This document shows positions 43,865 through 52,325 of a stretch of 64,000 nt of DNA, in pieces (position 1 is the first letter of the stretch; each line of letters starts with the position of its first letter). The notes beneath the pieces were generated by a model. It was not told where the DNA came from. It ran no database searches and saw only the letters and a program-made list of their open reading frames with translations. The stretch is from JAPOVO01 sp026708165 (GTDB lineage Bacteria > Chloroflexota > UBA11872 > VXNJ01), in the NCBI GenBank assembly GCA_965208775.1, contig OZ242360.1, positions 186,001 to 250,000 of the forward strand. The letters are read 5' to 3'. The translations under genes and the position numbers were made by a program.

Positions 43865-44776
43865 ATGGGCCTGACAACCGCCACTGCATCCGAGAGCGTA
43901 TCGCTGACGCGTAAGCGCACCCGGGGCTATTACGTCCGCGAAGGCGTTTCACGGTTCCTGCGATACGCGCTCCTGATCGTCATCGGTCTCGTCTCGTCGA
44001 TCCCGCTGGTCTGGATGGTCTCAACGTCACTAAAGCAGAAGGGACGGGAATTCTTATTTCCGCCGGAGATACTACCGATCCCGGTAATCTGGAGAAACTA
44101 CATTGACGTGTGGCCCGAGTCGAACATTCACGTTTACGCGCTCAACAGCGTTATGGTCACCGGTTTGGCAACGATAGGTACGCTGCTGACCGCCTCGATG
44201 GTGGCGTTCGGGTTTGCAAGGATGAGTTTCCCTGGTAGGGGGCCGCTGTTCGCCATCTTGCTATCTACGCTAATGCTTCCATACATCGTCACACTGGTCC
44301 CAACATTCATTCTGTTTCGGGTCTTGCAGTGGATCGATACCCCCTACCCGCTAATAGTTCCCTACTGGTTTGGCGGCGGCGCGTTCTTCGTATTCCTTAC
44401 GAGACAGTTCATGATGCAGCTTCCCACCGAGCTTGATGAAGCGGCGCTCGCCGACGGAGCCTCCTATTGGCGAATCTTCTGGAACATCATTCTTCCGCTT
44501 TCCGGTCCAGCTCTGGCCACCATGGCCATCTTCTCAATAGTCAGTCACTGGAACGACTTCCTCAACCCGTTGATATTTCTCCTAACCGAAAAGTGGCGTA
44601 CCCTGGCTCTACATTTACGCTTCTTCTTCTTTCAAGAGGGTTTTGGAGGCTTTCCGCGATGGAACTACCTGATGGCGTCTTCTGTCGTTATGCTGGTTCC
44701 CATTCTCATCTTGTTTTTCTCGGCTCAGAAATATTTCGTGAGAGGAATCGCGCTGACCGGGCTGACGGGGCGGTAG
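43865..44776 (+). CDS. ABC sugar transporter permease, MalG/UgpE type (system C)
   Basis: 303 residues with about six membrane segments, the first at 37-57 (YALLIVIGLVSSIPLVWM). EAA loop DEAALADGASYWRIFWNIILP (about 191-211). The C-terminal RGIALTGLTGR resembles the system A MalG protein. Last of the system C transporter genes; a lipoprotein gene follows 40 bases later and may be read through. Confidence 0.92.
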   Translation: MGLTTATASESVSLTRKRTRGYYVREGVSRFLRYALLIVIGLVSSIPLVWMVSTSLKQKGREFLFPPEILPIPVIWRNYIDVWPESNIHVYALNSVMVTGLATIGTLLTASMVAFGFARMSFPGRGPLFAILLSTLMLPYIVTLVPTFILFRVLQWIDTPYPLIVPYWFGGGAFFVFLTRQFMMQLPTELDEAALADGASYWRIFWNIILPLSGPALATMAIFSIVSHWNDFLNPLIFLLTEKWRTLALHLRFFFFQEGFGGFPRWNYLMASSVVMLVPILILFFSAQKYFVRGIALTGLTGR

Positions 44777-44816
44777 AGTATTAAGCGCTTTTGATTGAAT
44801 CTATAAGACGAGGCAC

Positions 44817-45233
44817 ATGAAACGGATCGCATTGCTTTGCGCTTGCACGGCTGCCCTGCTCCTGGCGGTCGCCTGCGGCGAGGAACGACAAAAGTCGGCG
44901 GCGGAGATCACGGCTGCCTGCCCGGATGCAACCTCTTGGGTACTCGCAAGTGAACACGTCGGCGAAGAGATCACCGTCTACGGCCACGTAGTGGATGCCG
45001 AATTCGTTCAGCGGGGAATCGAGCAGCCGACCTACTTGTACGTTGGAAAGCCGCCAACCGAATCGGGCGGCATTCGAATCCTGATCAGGAAACCGAACTT
45101 GCTCAACTTCCCGTTCGCTCCGGAAGCAGAATACAAAAGCAAAACGCTCTGCATCACTGGAGTCATCGAGGTCGCGGATGATGGCGAATTACAGATCCAG
45201 TTGAGATCACCATCTGAAGTGATAGTCGTCTAG
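44817..45233 (+). CDS. Putative OB-fold-like lipoprotein
   Basis: 138 residues. The signal peptide MKRIALLCACTAALLLAVAC ends in a lipobox (LAVAC, Cys20), so the protein is lipid-anchored outside. The mature part of about 118 residues reads as a beta-barrel: ITVYGHVVDAEF, PTYLYVGKP, IRILIRK, KTLCITGVIEV and LQIQLRSPSEVIVV. This strand order resembles small OB-fold nucleic-acid- or oligosaccharide-binding-like domains found in bacterial lipoproteins. GAGG lies three bases before the ATG. Function unknown. Confidence 0.7.
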   Translation: MKRIALLCACTAALLLAVACGEERQKSAAEITAACPDATSWVLASEHVGEEITVYGHVVDAEFVQRGIEQPTYLYVGKPPTESGGIRILIRKPNLLNFPFAPEAEYKSKTLCITGVIEVADDGELQIQLRSPSEVIVV

Positions 45234-45264
45234 CGTAGATCTTCACTTGGACGCCTCGAAACCG

Positions 45265-46905
45265 CTAGCGTAGTTCCGGCCGTTCGATCACTTTCAATGT
45301 CTCCGCGTCCACCACGGTGACCTCGGCCCCTTTTGCCTGCCCCATGAAGATGAACGGACCTTCGGGATCTGTCCAGACCCAATAGGCCGCGCGATCCAGC
45401 GGTGCCATGTGAATCGATTGGTCCCGGTCGAGGTCAACGACCACCAGCGCTTCCAGTCCCGGTCCAACCAAAAACAACCGCCGGCCAGTCTTGTCGGAGG
45501 CCAGCCAGGTCGCGCCCGGAACTTCCGCGATCGGCCCCTCGACCGACCCGGCCTCTACGTCGACGACGAAGACGCCCCCGTCAAACGCCAGAAGATATGC
45601 CTGAGTACCCGATGGATTGGAAGCGGCCCTGACTATGTGACTCGGCACATCGTGAATTGTCGCCACTGCCAGACCGGATTCGACATCTACCGCCTCGATA
45701 CGTTTTCTAAACCGGTTGGCAAAGAAATACCGCGTCCCGTCGAGCGACACGACGGGCATCACGTCGTGAATACTAATATCTTGCCTGAGTAGTCTCGAAT
45801 CCCCGGTAAGCGGGTCGATAGCGCGAAGCTCCAACCGAATCGCGGACAGAGGATCTTCCAGCACCAAGAGTGTCTCCCCTTGAGCCGAGGTTCCTATGTA
45901 CCAGGCGAATGGACCGGACGACGGCCGTCTATAAAAGCGAGTCCGGTGCTGTTCGCTCAGGTAGTTGAAGATCCCCTGCAAACGGTCGGGCAGCCTCTGG
46001 GCAGGTAAATCCGCATCACTCTCGACATTGACAGGAATGAAGTAGGAAAGGTTCGTTATGAGCCTGCTGGCCGGAATATCCGGCGGAGTAACCGGGACGT
46101 TTACGGCGGAGTCGGATCGCAATCCGGATGCTCGATCCAAGCCCGCCACTCTAATTTGACCGTTATCGAGCGGATCGGCGATAGGGAAATACAATCGCTT
46201 GGCTGGATCCGGAGCGAGTTCAACCACGGTGGACGCGTCGCCGGATTTTGGCACTGCCACGGTTATGCGGTTGCGGCGATAATCAGGCAGTCCGGCTTCG
46301 ACGGTGACGATACCGGGAGACAAGCTGTCAAACCTGATCGTACCCGTCGGATCAGTCACTCCTCCAGTATCAGTCGCTCCGACGAAGTTGGTTACCTCTA
46401 CTCGGACGCCGGAAAGAGGCCGTGACGAGCTGGAGTCAACTACCTTAACTGTCAGCTCGTTTTGAAACGGCAAGAGCTCGAAGGTTACGGCCGAAGTCTC
46501 GACCGAAGACGAGCCCGGGCCGGAAGATTCCGCCTCGATCAAAAGCTGGCTTGACTTCCCCATCGCAAGTCCGGTCGGTATCACGAATTCCAGTGCGAAG
46601 GTTCCATTCCTCGACGAAATAGCCGTGGCTATAGAGAAGCGTCGGGAGTCGTCGAGCTTTCCCGATCTGTGAGCAAAGATTGCCACTTCCGATCTGGGAG
46701 GCCACTTGCGGCCCTCTATGCGGACCGGGCTTCCCGGCAGTCCCTCCGAGGGAGTGAGATTGATTTCAGCCCCGGACTTGCTGGTCGAACTAACTGTCCC
46801 GCCGATAGTCGATCCATATGCGCCCAAAGCGATAATCGCAGCTACCGGCACTAGCACCAATACCGCCAGAACTACTGCGACGGCGATCGCGATTCTAAAC
46901 CTCAT
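45265..46905 (-). CDS. Membrane-anchored beta-propeller/Ig-like surface protein
   Basis: 546 residues. A single N-terminal membrane segment (about 4-29) anchors it; there is no lipobox. An Ig-like/bacterial sandwich region with GLPGSPVRIEGRKWPP (about 55-145) and a carboxypeptidase-regulatory-like domain (LTVKVVDSSSSRPLSGVRVEV, about 150-230) follow. The last 220 residues contain repeated blades such as YFFANRFRKRIEAVDVESG, QAYLLAFDGGVFVVDVEAG and RLFLVGPGLEALVVVDLDRD, consistent with a YncE-like beta-propeller. No catalytic motif is visible; it may bind ligands or proteins outside the cell. Convergent with the lipoprotein gene, and directly downstream of the DUF3179 gene on the same strand (52 bases). 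Confidence 0.72.
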   Translation of the reverse strand: MRFRIAIAVAVVLAVLVLVPVAAIIALGAYGSTIGGTVSSTSKSGAEINLTPSEGLPGSPVRIEGRKWPPRSEVAIFAHRSGKLDDSRRFSIATAISSRNGTFALEFVIPTGLAMGKSSQLLIEAESSGPGSSSVETSAVTFELLPFQNELTVKVVDSSSSRPLSGVRVEVTNFVGATDTGGVTDPTGTIRFDSLSPGIVTVEAGLPDYRRNRITVAVPKSGDASTVVELAPDPAKRLYFPIADPLDNGQIRVAGLDRASGLRSDSAVNVPVTPPDIPASRLITNLSYFIPVNVESDADLPAQRLPDRLQGIFNYLSEQHRTRFYRRPSSGPFAWYIGTSAQGETLLVLEDPLSAIRLELRAIDPLTGDSRLLRQDISIHDVMPVVSLDGTRYFFANRFRKRIEAVDVESGLAVATIHDVPSHIVRAASNPSGTQAYLLAFDGGVFVVDVEAGSVEGPIAEVPGATWLASDKTGRRLFLVGPGLEALVVVDLDRDQSIHMAPLDRAAYWVWTDPEGPFIFMGQAKGAEVTVVDAETLKVIERPELR

Positions 46906-46957
46906 CAGGTTGCACGATCACTGTATCGACGCTAGCACCGCGGCCCGGGTCTGCCCA

Positions 46958-47950
46958 TCAGTTGTCGGTCTCAGGGTAGTAACTGCTGTCTTCAAAGAAG
47001 AGCCCCCAAGCCCAGTTGTAGGCCAGGGTATAAGGCACCGGTTGTAGGCGTTCGTCCTTGAGCGGGCCTGATAGCCCCCAACCGCTCATCGGATCCCAGA
47101 CTGATCCCGTCTCGCTGTCTTCAAGCCTGGACTCCTTCCACCGAAAGCTGAGTGTTCGCCCCTCAATCTCCCGCTCGAAGACCCGGACGGCTTGCGTTTC
47201 ACTGTCTACGTAAACCAGCACCGGCCTGGTGCCGGCGAAGTGATTGACAACGGTCTCGACGGCGGAAGCTCGATAATCGAAGGCAGCAGCTCCATCTAGG
47301 CGCACTCCGATGACAAAATCGTCCTTTAGGCGCTCCGCTACGCCGTAGCTTGCGTTCGGCACAACCAACACCTTCGTTTCGGGATGGGTGTCAAGCCAGG
47401 GTTGGACGGCACCGGTGTACGCAGGTACCTGCTTCAGCTTCGCCCCCTCGTACGGTCCGTCTAGGGCTTTGCCTCCCAGTTGGGTCCATGTACTCTCGGT
47501 CTCGTGGTCGAACCAGGTCATATTCATGTTGTAAAGACGTACCCGATTCCCAAAGACCAAAGTTTCGCCGCCGACTCGCCGGTCATGCACGAGACCGGTA
47601 TAGCAGGCCGGTCACCAGGAGACGACGACCGGTACGCCGCCCACAACGTCATTGACCATCTCACGGTGGTTCAAAATCCGCACTGGGTAGGCTCGACTGT
47701 CACCATCAATTGACAGAGCTATTACGACGTCCGCAGGGTCGAGATTCGACTGCGCGTAAGGCACGAATTCAGGTTCATATACGGGCAAGATGAGGTCATG
47801 GGAGCTGACCACGTCCTGCCGGACAGGCGCAGGTTGGGAATCCTCGACAACTTCAGCAGCGTCGCCGCGGGTGAGGAGGTGCGCTACGGCAGCAGCGCTC
47901 GCTAGTGTCAAGAGCGCGACAACGACAGAAACGTATTTCAGAAAACGCAT
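46958..47950 (-). CDS. DUF3179 family protein, probable selenoprotein (UGA at residue 113)
   Basis: Read straight through one in-frame TGA (47614-47612), this frame gives a 330-residue protein. The N-terminus MRFLKYVSVVVALLTLASAA is a signal/membrane anchor. Residues 72-110 (DVVIALSIDGDSRAYPVRIL, then VNDVVGGVPVVV) match the first half of DUF3179. The second half (HDRRVGGETLVFGN, MTWFDHETESTWTQLGG) continues in the same frame right after the stop. DUF3179 proteins carry a CPxC motif exactly here (typically VTYCPLC); in this gene it reads SW-UGA-PAC with C116 as the second thiol. A single TGA at that Cys, with both halves well preserved, fits a selenocysteine UxxC redox motif. I recall RefSeq using a '(seleno)protein' name for some DUF3179 proteins. 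The alternative is a nonsense mutation or sequencing error. Confidence 0.82.
47579..47614 (-). promoter_or_regulatory. Candidate bacterial SECIS element after the UGA
   Basis: In the transcript the UGA (47614-47612) is followed after 13 bases by CCGGUC (47598-47593), an eight-base loop and GACCGG (47584-47579), a perfect six-bp stem. A bacterial SECIS lies within the coding region just after the UGA, with the upper stem-loop about 16-37 bases away, and this position and size fit. An alternative stem (GACCGG starting in the UGA with CCGGUC) could compete. The loop does not obviously contain the E. coli-type GGUCU, so the assignment is tentative. Confidence 0.5.
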
Positions 47951-48124
47951 TGCATAAAGAACCGCTCGAAAACCGCGCCTCGTCGGTAGGATAACCGACA
48001 GTTTTCGGGGGCATGGCCTACCGAGGTCTTCCCGGCACCACGCCTGTCATCTTCTCCGGACTACAATCCCGTCAACCATGGTGCCCTTCTTTTCAGCTCT
48101 GGTAACAGAGTAGGGGTCGATCTG

Positions 48125-49921
48125 ATGAACGGAAATGCAAGCCAGAGGGAGACCAGCTTTTGGACCGCACCCAGCGACCAAGGACTACTGATCTCGGATC
48201 TTTCCGTTTGCAAACCGCAGTCTGCCTTAGCCGAAGGACCGTCGCAGCGCCACTGGTATCCAATTCCGTACTCTACTGAAGCCGGCATCCGGGGAGTAAT
48301 GCTGGGCAAAGGCGAGCTGGCGCTTCCCGAAGACGTGAGGCTGAGGCTCCCCGCAAACGGCTGGCACGCGATCTACTTGGGGCTTTACAGAGGAGCCGCC
48401 GAGCCGGACCGACCGTTCAAGGACCCGTTCTTGATCCGAGTCAAACTCAGCGGCGACTCGCTCTTCGACTCGGTTAGGCCGGGCGTGTCCGACCAGGTCG
48501 TGCCGAACCGGGCAGTGTCCCGATACGCGAGTGCAATCGAGGAGTTCTTCTGGAAGGCTGCCGAACTTGACGATCACGATCTGATCATCTCCGCTGCGAC
48601 GAGAGCAACCCACACCGCTGCTCAACTCTCCTTCGTGCGGTTGGTCCCAATGACCAGCGCCGAGGTTGAGGAGTACCGCCGAGCCAGCGGCCCCGCCAAC
48701 AGAAACCTGGCGGTGCAAATAGATGGGGCCAGCGGCTCTCTTCATCACGGAGTCCGAACGATTGAAGAGCTGATCGAGGGATTCGAGCCCTTGCGCAACA
48801 CCGATGTGGGAAGGGTCTTCCTTGGCACCGGAGGCCCCGGACTTACCTACCATCCGACCAAAGTCGGTAGCGAATACGCAACGGCGGCGACTGAATTGCT
48901 GACAGAGTCGAGTCGACGCGCCGTTGAGAGCCTTCGCGCCTATCGATCGAACGGTATCGATCTGGTGAAGGAAAGAGTGGACTTTCTGCACTCGCTGGGT
49001 ATCGAGGTCTTCCTTGGATTCCGCATGGGGACCACATCGGACCATCCACCTGCACACGTCAAGTCGGTGCCGATGTGGAAGGAACATCCGGAATGGCGGT
49101 GCCGCGACCGGGACGGCAACTCGATCATTCGCCTGAGCATGGCCTATCCGGAAGTCAGGGAGTTTTATGTCAAGTTATTCCTCGAGCTTGCCTCGTACGG
49201 GATAGAAGGCGTGCAACTCATCTACACGCGCCGACCGCCGTTCGTGCTCTTCGAGGACCCGGTGATCGAGGACTTTCGCAGGAATTACGGTATCGATCCC
49301 CGTGAACTGCCCGAAGACTCCGAGCTAGAAGGGGAGTTCATGACAGAGGGCGGGTTCTTTACCAACGACCCGCGACTGGAAAAGCTCTGGGCCGGATACG
49401 TCACGGCATTCATGCGAGAGCTTCGACGGGCCCTCGACGAGCGGCAACGTCCAGATGGCGGCCGTATTCAGGTTGCGGCCAACGTTCTCTACAACGCCGC
49501 ATACAACCACGCCGGCGGACTGGACCTCGAAACGTGGGTGGCGGAAGGATTGGTCGACATACTCGTCCCGCCTACCCAGGCATACGACTACGCCGAAGAG
49601 CGGCATATACCGGTTATCGACTACGACTATTTCAACAAGCTCACGACCGGTTCGACCTGTGTGTTTTATCCGGACCTCTTTCCCCGCCAGATGTGCGCGG
49701 GCGAGTACGTGCGGCAGGCGCGCGAGGCCTACGAAGGAGGAGCGAGCGGACTGGCGTTTTGGGACAGCGACGTTAGGGTGAACATGAAAAGCCAGTGGAA
49801 CACAGTGCGCCGGCTAGGCCATCGGGACAATCTGAGCCGCATGGAGCGTGAGCACGGCGGCTATCTGATGCACGAGCTAAATCTGATCGAAGACTGGAAT
49901 CCATCCACCAGATTCATGTAA
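48125..49921 (+). CDS. Uncharacterised glycosidase-like TIM-barrel protein
   Basis: 598 residues. An N-terminal beta-rich part (about 1-190, with SFWTAPSDQGLLISDLSVCKP) is followed by an alpha/beta barrel. That barrel is recognisable from IDLVKERVDFLHSLGIEVFLGFRMG, HPEWRCRDRDGN, YGIEGVQLIYTRRPPFV, GGRIQVAANVLYN and GLVDILVPPTQAYD. HPEW-plus-GIEGV-type signatures recur in the hypothetical glycosyl hydrolase families. GASGLAFWDSD near the end is a strand-8-like segment with acidic residues. No signal peptide. ATG at 48125 with AGGGG nine bases upstream. Related in style to the proteins at 30603 and 60655. Confidence 0.6.
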   Translation: MNGNASQRETSFWTAPSDQGLLISDLSVCKPQSALAEGPSQRHWYPIPYSTEAGIRGVMLGKGELALPEDVRLRLPANGWHAIYLGLYRGAAEPDRPFKDPFLIRVKLSGDSLFDSVRPGVSDQVVPNRAVSRYASAIEEFFWKAAELDDHDLIISAATRATHTAAQLSFVRLVPMTSAEVEEYRRASGPANRNLAVQIDGASGSLHHGVRTIEELIEGFEPLRNTDVGRVFLGTGGPGLTYHPTKVGSEYATAATELLTESSRRAVESLRAYRSNGIDLVKERVDFLHSLGIEVFLGFRMGTTSDHPPAHVKSVPMWKEHPEWRCRDRDGNSIIRLSMAYPEVREFYVKLFLELASYGIEGVQLIYTRRPPFVLFEDPVIEDFRRNYGIDPRELPEDSELEGEFMTEGGFFTNDPRLEKLWAGYVTAFMRELRRALDERQRPDGGRIQVAANVLYNAAYNHAGGLDLETWVAEGLVDILVPPTQAYDYAEERHIPVIDYDYFNKLTTGSTCVFYPDLFPRQMCAGEYVRQAREAYEGGASGLAFWDSDVRVNMKSQWNTVRRLGHRDNLSRMEREHGGYLMHELNLIEDWNPSTRFM

Positions 49922-50344
49922 TCGCGTCCGACCAGCACGAATTGCCGGAGATCCCATAAGGTTTCGGTGATCACGCCTGCGAATCTGGTTGGAATCACGC
50001 CGTTACTGTGCTTTTGCTGGAAAGCTCGACGTCCCGGAGTGGTCAAATCGGCCTGAATCGGAGCAGGGAATGTACGGCTATACGCCTTCCGGGCTTCCGA
50101 AGACAGTCGCTTCAATCAAACCTCCGCAGCAAGACCGGATGCCGACAATCGTCTGCCAGCTCATGGGATTTTGAGCATCATGGAGCGCCGTTTGACCTTC
50201 CGAAGCGCTACATCTCGATCCGAATGATTCCTCAATGAGAATGTGCGTCTATCGTTCGGTATCTGTCAAGTGTATCTAGAAGAAATGAAATTCCGCGATC
50301 CCGGCTCGCCATCCGCGGTGTTTCCACAGCGGGGCGTTTGAGGG
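49922..50344. other. Intergenic region between convergent genes
   Basis: A 423-base stretch between the ends of the barrel gene and the phosphodiesterase gene. Short frames exist on both strands but none has a ribosome site or a recognisable sequence. No strong hairpin, repeat or terminator was found. Confidence 0.35.
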
Positions 50345-52219
50345 TTAGCTATCTTCCAAGAGATCCCACAAAACAGCTCCCTGACTGTGAGCCGGCGGTC
50401 GAAGACCCATCAAGTGCGACATCGTGGGAGCCAGATCGATCATCCGCATCAATCCGTATCTCTGCCAGTCGCGTTCGTAACCGCGCTTAATACCCGGTCC
50501 GGAAATAATGAAGCATCCCATGTTGGTGAAGATCGGCCCCTCCGAGGTTGGGATCTGCGATCCGTGAAGCGCCCCGCGTCCGGGGCCGATGCTTCCTTCG
50601 CCCAGCGGGTCACCCCAGCCGAATCCCCGGTTGAGCGTGAAGAAGACATCTCCGTTATTGGGCCCCCAAAAGCCGACCACCTGGGCGTCCTGGTTCTTGA
50701 GCGCCAGAGCGACGGCCCGCTTGCCCGAATCAGGGTCTCGCCAATCATGAAGCGCTTCGATGATTTTCTCCTGCACAGCCTCATATTCACCGACAGGCAC
50801 TATTCCATCAGGCTCGCGTCCCTCTAGATTGACGAATATCTCACTCCCGCGATCCGGGATAACGTAGGCCCTGCTCCTGGCGGGATCTATGCTGATGCCG
50901 TCCTCGCGAAATGCGATCAGCCCGTGATCGTGCAGCAGCCGTGGAACGCTTCCCCATCGGTGTGAGGTCGCCATTGCGTGGTCGGAGTTGACCAATACGT
51001 AGGTGTTATCGTCGGCCAGAGCGAGGAACTCTCCCAGTACCTGATCGGCGACCTCGAACGCGCGCCTATGCGCGCTCATATGCCACTCAGCCCGCTTTGC
51101 ATCAAATCCCGGATGACCGCGGTCGGCCGGGTTCACGTGGCTGTGGTTGATAGTGTCGAACATGTGCCAGTGTGAAAAATGGAGGTCCCAACCGTGGTTG
51201 TCCATCACGTACTTGGCAGCTCTTGCCTGCCAGAGCCCGCTGTAAAGATACTCGTCCAGACAGGCGTCCAGCTCAGCGTCGCTAGGTTCGGGCTTGGTTG
51301 CGAACATGCCGATAAAGGGACCGACGGAGTCCACCAGATCCGACGCCAATTTCCCGGGACTTGCAAATCCGTCGGTGCGGTGAGCCTCTGATCTCACCAG
51401 GGTTATCGAGTCACCTTGGTCTCGCAGCAGGCGAAGCCTAAACGAGACGCGGCGCGCTATTCCGTCCGCATCGAGTAGCTGCGCAAACAGCCATTCGCTC
51501 CAGCGATCCTTCTCCACCGAAATCGGTGCACTGGGGCTATTCGGACATTGCGCCGTGACCGTATATCGCCCCGCCTTAGCGAATTCAGAGATCCCAATCA
51601 CCAGACGGACCTCCGACTTTCGGCCGAGTCTTATCTCGGCTTCGAGCGCTCCGCCGGCAGTGGGCCGGGCGACCAGGTGGGTTACTTCTCGTTCTTCTCC
51701 GGTTTCCGCGGTGTCGGTGCCAACTCGGAGGTCTTCCTTGGAGATTCCCGTTTGACGGGAATCTCCTCGTCGCCCGATCACATACTTTTCCGGTGGCAGG
51801 ACCGCAAATGGCGGGTAACGGAATCCCGGTGCGACCACATAACCGTTAGCAACCCGAGGAGGCCATGAACCCGGATAGAACGTGATCATCGACTTGAGAT
51901 TCGCGCGCTCGGCCACTTCCCATATAGTCTCGGCGCCGACTGATCTGGAGTCCTCCGCGCGAATATCAGCCGTATCACGAGGTCTGGTGAGGTCTCTCAC
52001 GCTCCAGCCGCCCAGGCCGTGCGTACCCGCGGTTGCGCCGGTTACTAGGGTTGCCCAATTGGTTGGAGTCCACGCCGGGATAGCGCACAAAAGTCTGTTA
52101 GCCGAGCCACGTTCCAGAAGCCTGGAAAAGTTAGGAAGAAGGCCCTCCGCCTCGTACTTTCGAAGCAGAAGCAGGTTCATACCGTCGAAACCGATTTGAA
52201 GCAGCTTGCTCTTCGCCAT
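50345..52219 (-). CDS. Alkaline-phosphatase-superfamily phosphodiesterase/nucleotide pyrophosphatase-like
   Basis: 624 residues. The N-terminus LLQIGFDGMNLLLLRKYEAEGLLPNFSRL holds the first metal-binding Asp. WTPTNWATLVTGATAGTHGLGGW (about 49-71) supplies the Thr nucleophile region of type I phosphodiesterases. NSDHAMATSHRWG (about 410-422) is the downstream Asp-His metal site. A beta-rich insertion occupies residues about 180-270. No signal peptide is seen. Such enzymes cleave phosphodiesters or sulfate/phosphonate esters. GGGAG lies eight bases before the ATG. The neighbouring Gfo/Idh gene is on the same strand 106 bases upstream. Confidence 0.82.
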   Translation of the reverse strand: MAKSKLLQIGFDGMNLLLLRKYEAEGLLPNFSRLLERGSANRLLCAIPAWTPTNWATLVTGATAGTHGLGGWSVRDLTRPRDTADIRAEDSRSVGAETIWEVAERANLKSMITFYPGSWPPRVANGYVVAPGFRYPPFAVLPPEKYVIGRRGDSRQTGISKEDLRVGTDTAETGEEREVTHLVARPTAGGALEAEIRLGRKSEVRLVIGISEFAKAGRYTVTAQCPNSPSAPISVEKDRWSEWLFAQLLDADGIARRVSFRLRLLRDQGDSITLVRSEAHRTDGFASPGKLASDLVDSVGPFIGMFATKPEPSDAELDACLDEYLYSGLWQARAAKYVMDNHGWDLHFSHWHMFDTINHSHVNPADRGHPGFDAKRAEWHMSAHRRAFEVADQVLGEFLALADDNTYVLVNSDHAMATSHRWGSVPRLLHDHGLIAFREDGISIDPARSRAYVIPDRGSEIFVNLEGREPDGIVPVGEYEAVQEKIIEALHDWRDPDSGKRAVALALKNQDAQVVGFWGPNNGDVFFTLNRGFGWGDPLGEGSIGPGRGALHGSQIPTSEGPIFTNMGCFIISGPGIKRGYERDWQRYGLMRMIDLAPTMSHLMGLRPPAHSQGAVLWDLLEDS

Positions 52220-52325
52220 CTATTGAACTCCCAATCAATCGCGGCCACGGTGTTTGATTGCGTCGGTTCAGGCTGCCTGCGGATCGCCTTTGCTCCTGGT
52301 CAGCACTCACGAGGAATATCGTAGG

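Noticed and set aside
49922..50344. Possible transposase fragment on the minus strand (84-codon frame)
   Set aside because: No transposase motif or terminal inverted repeats could be found; the frame has no start signal.
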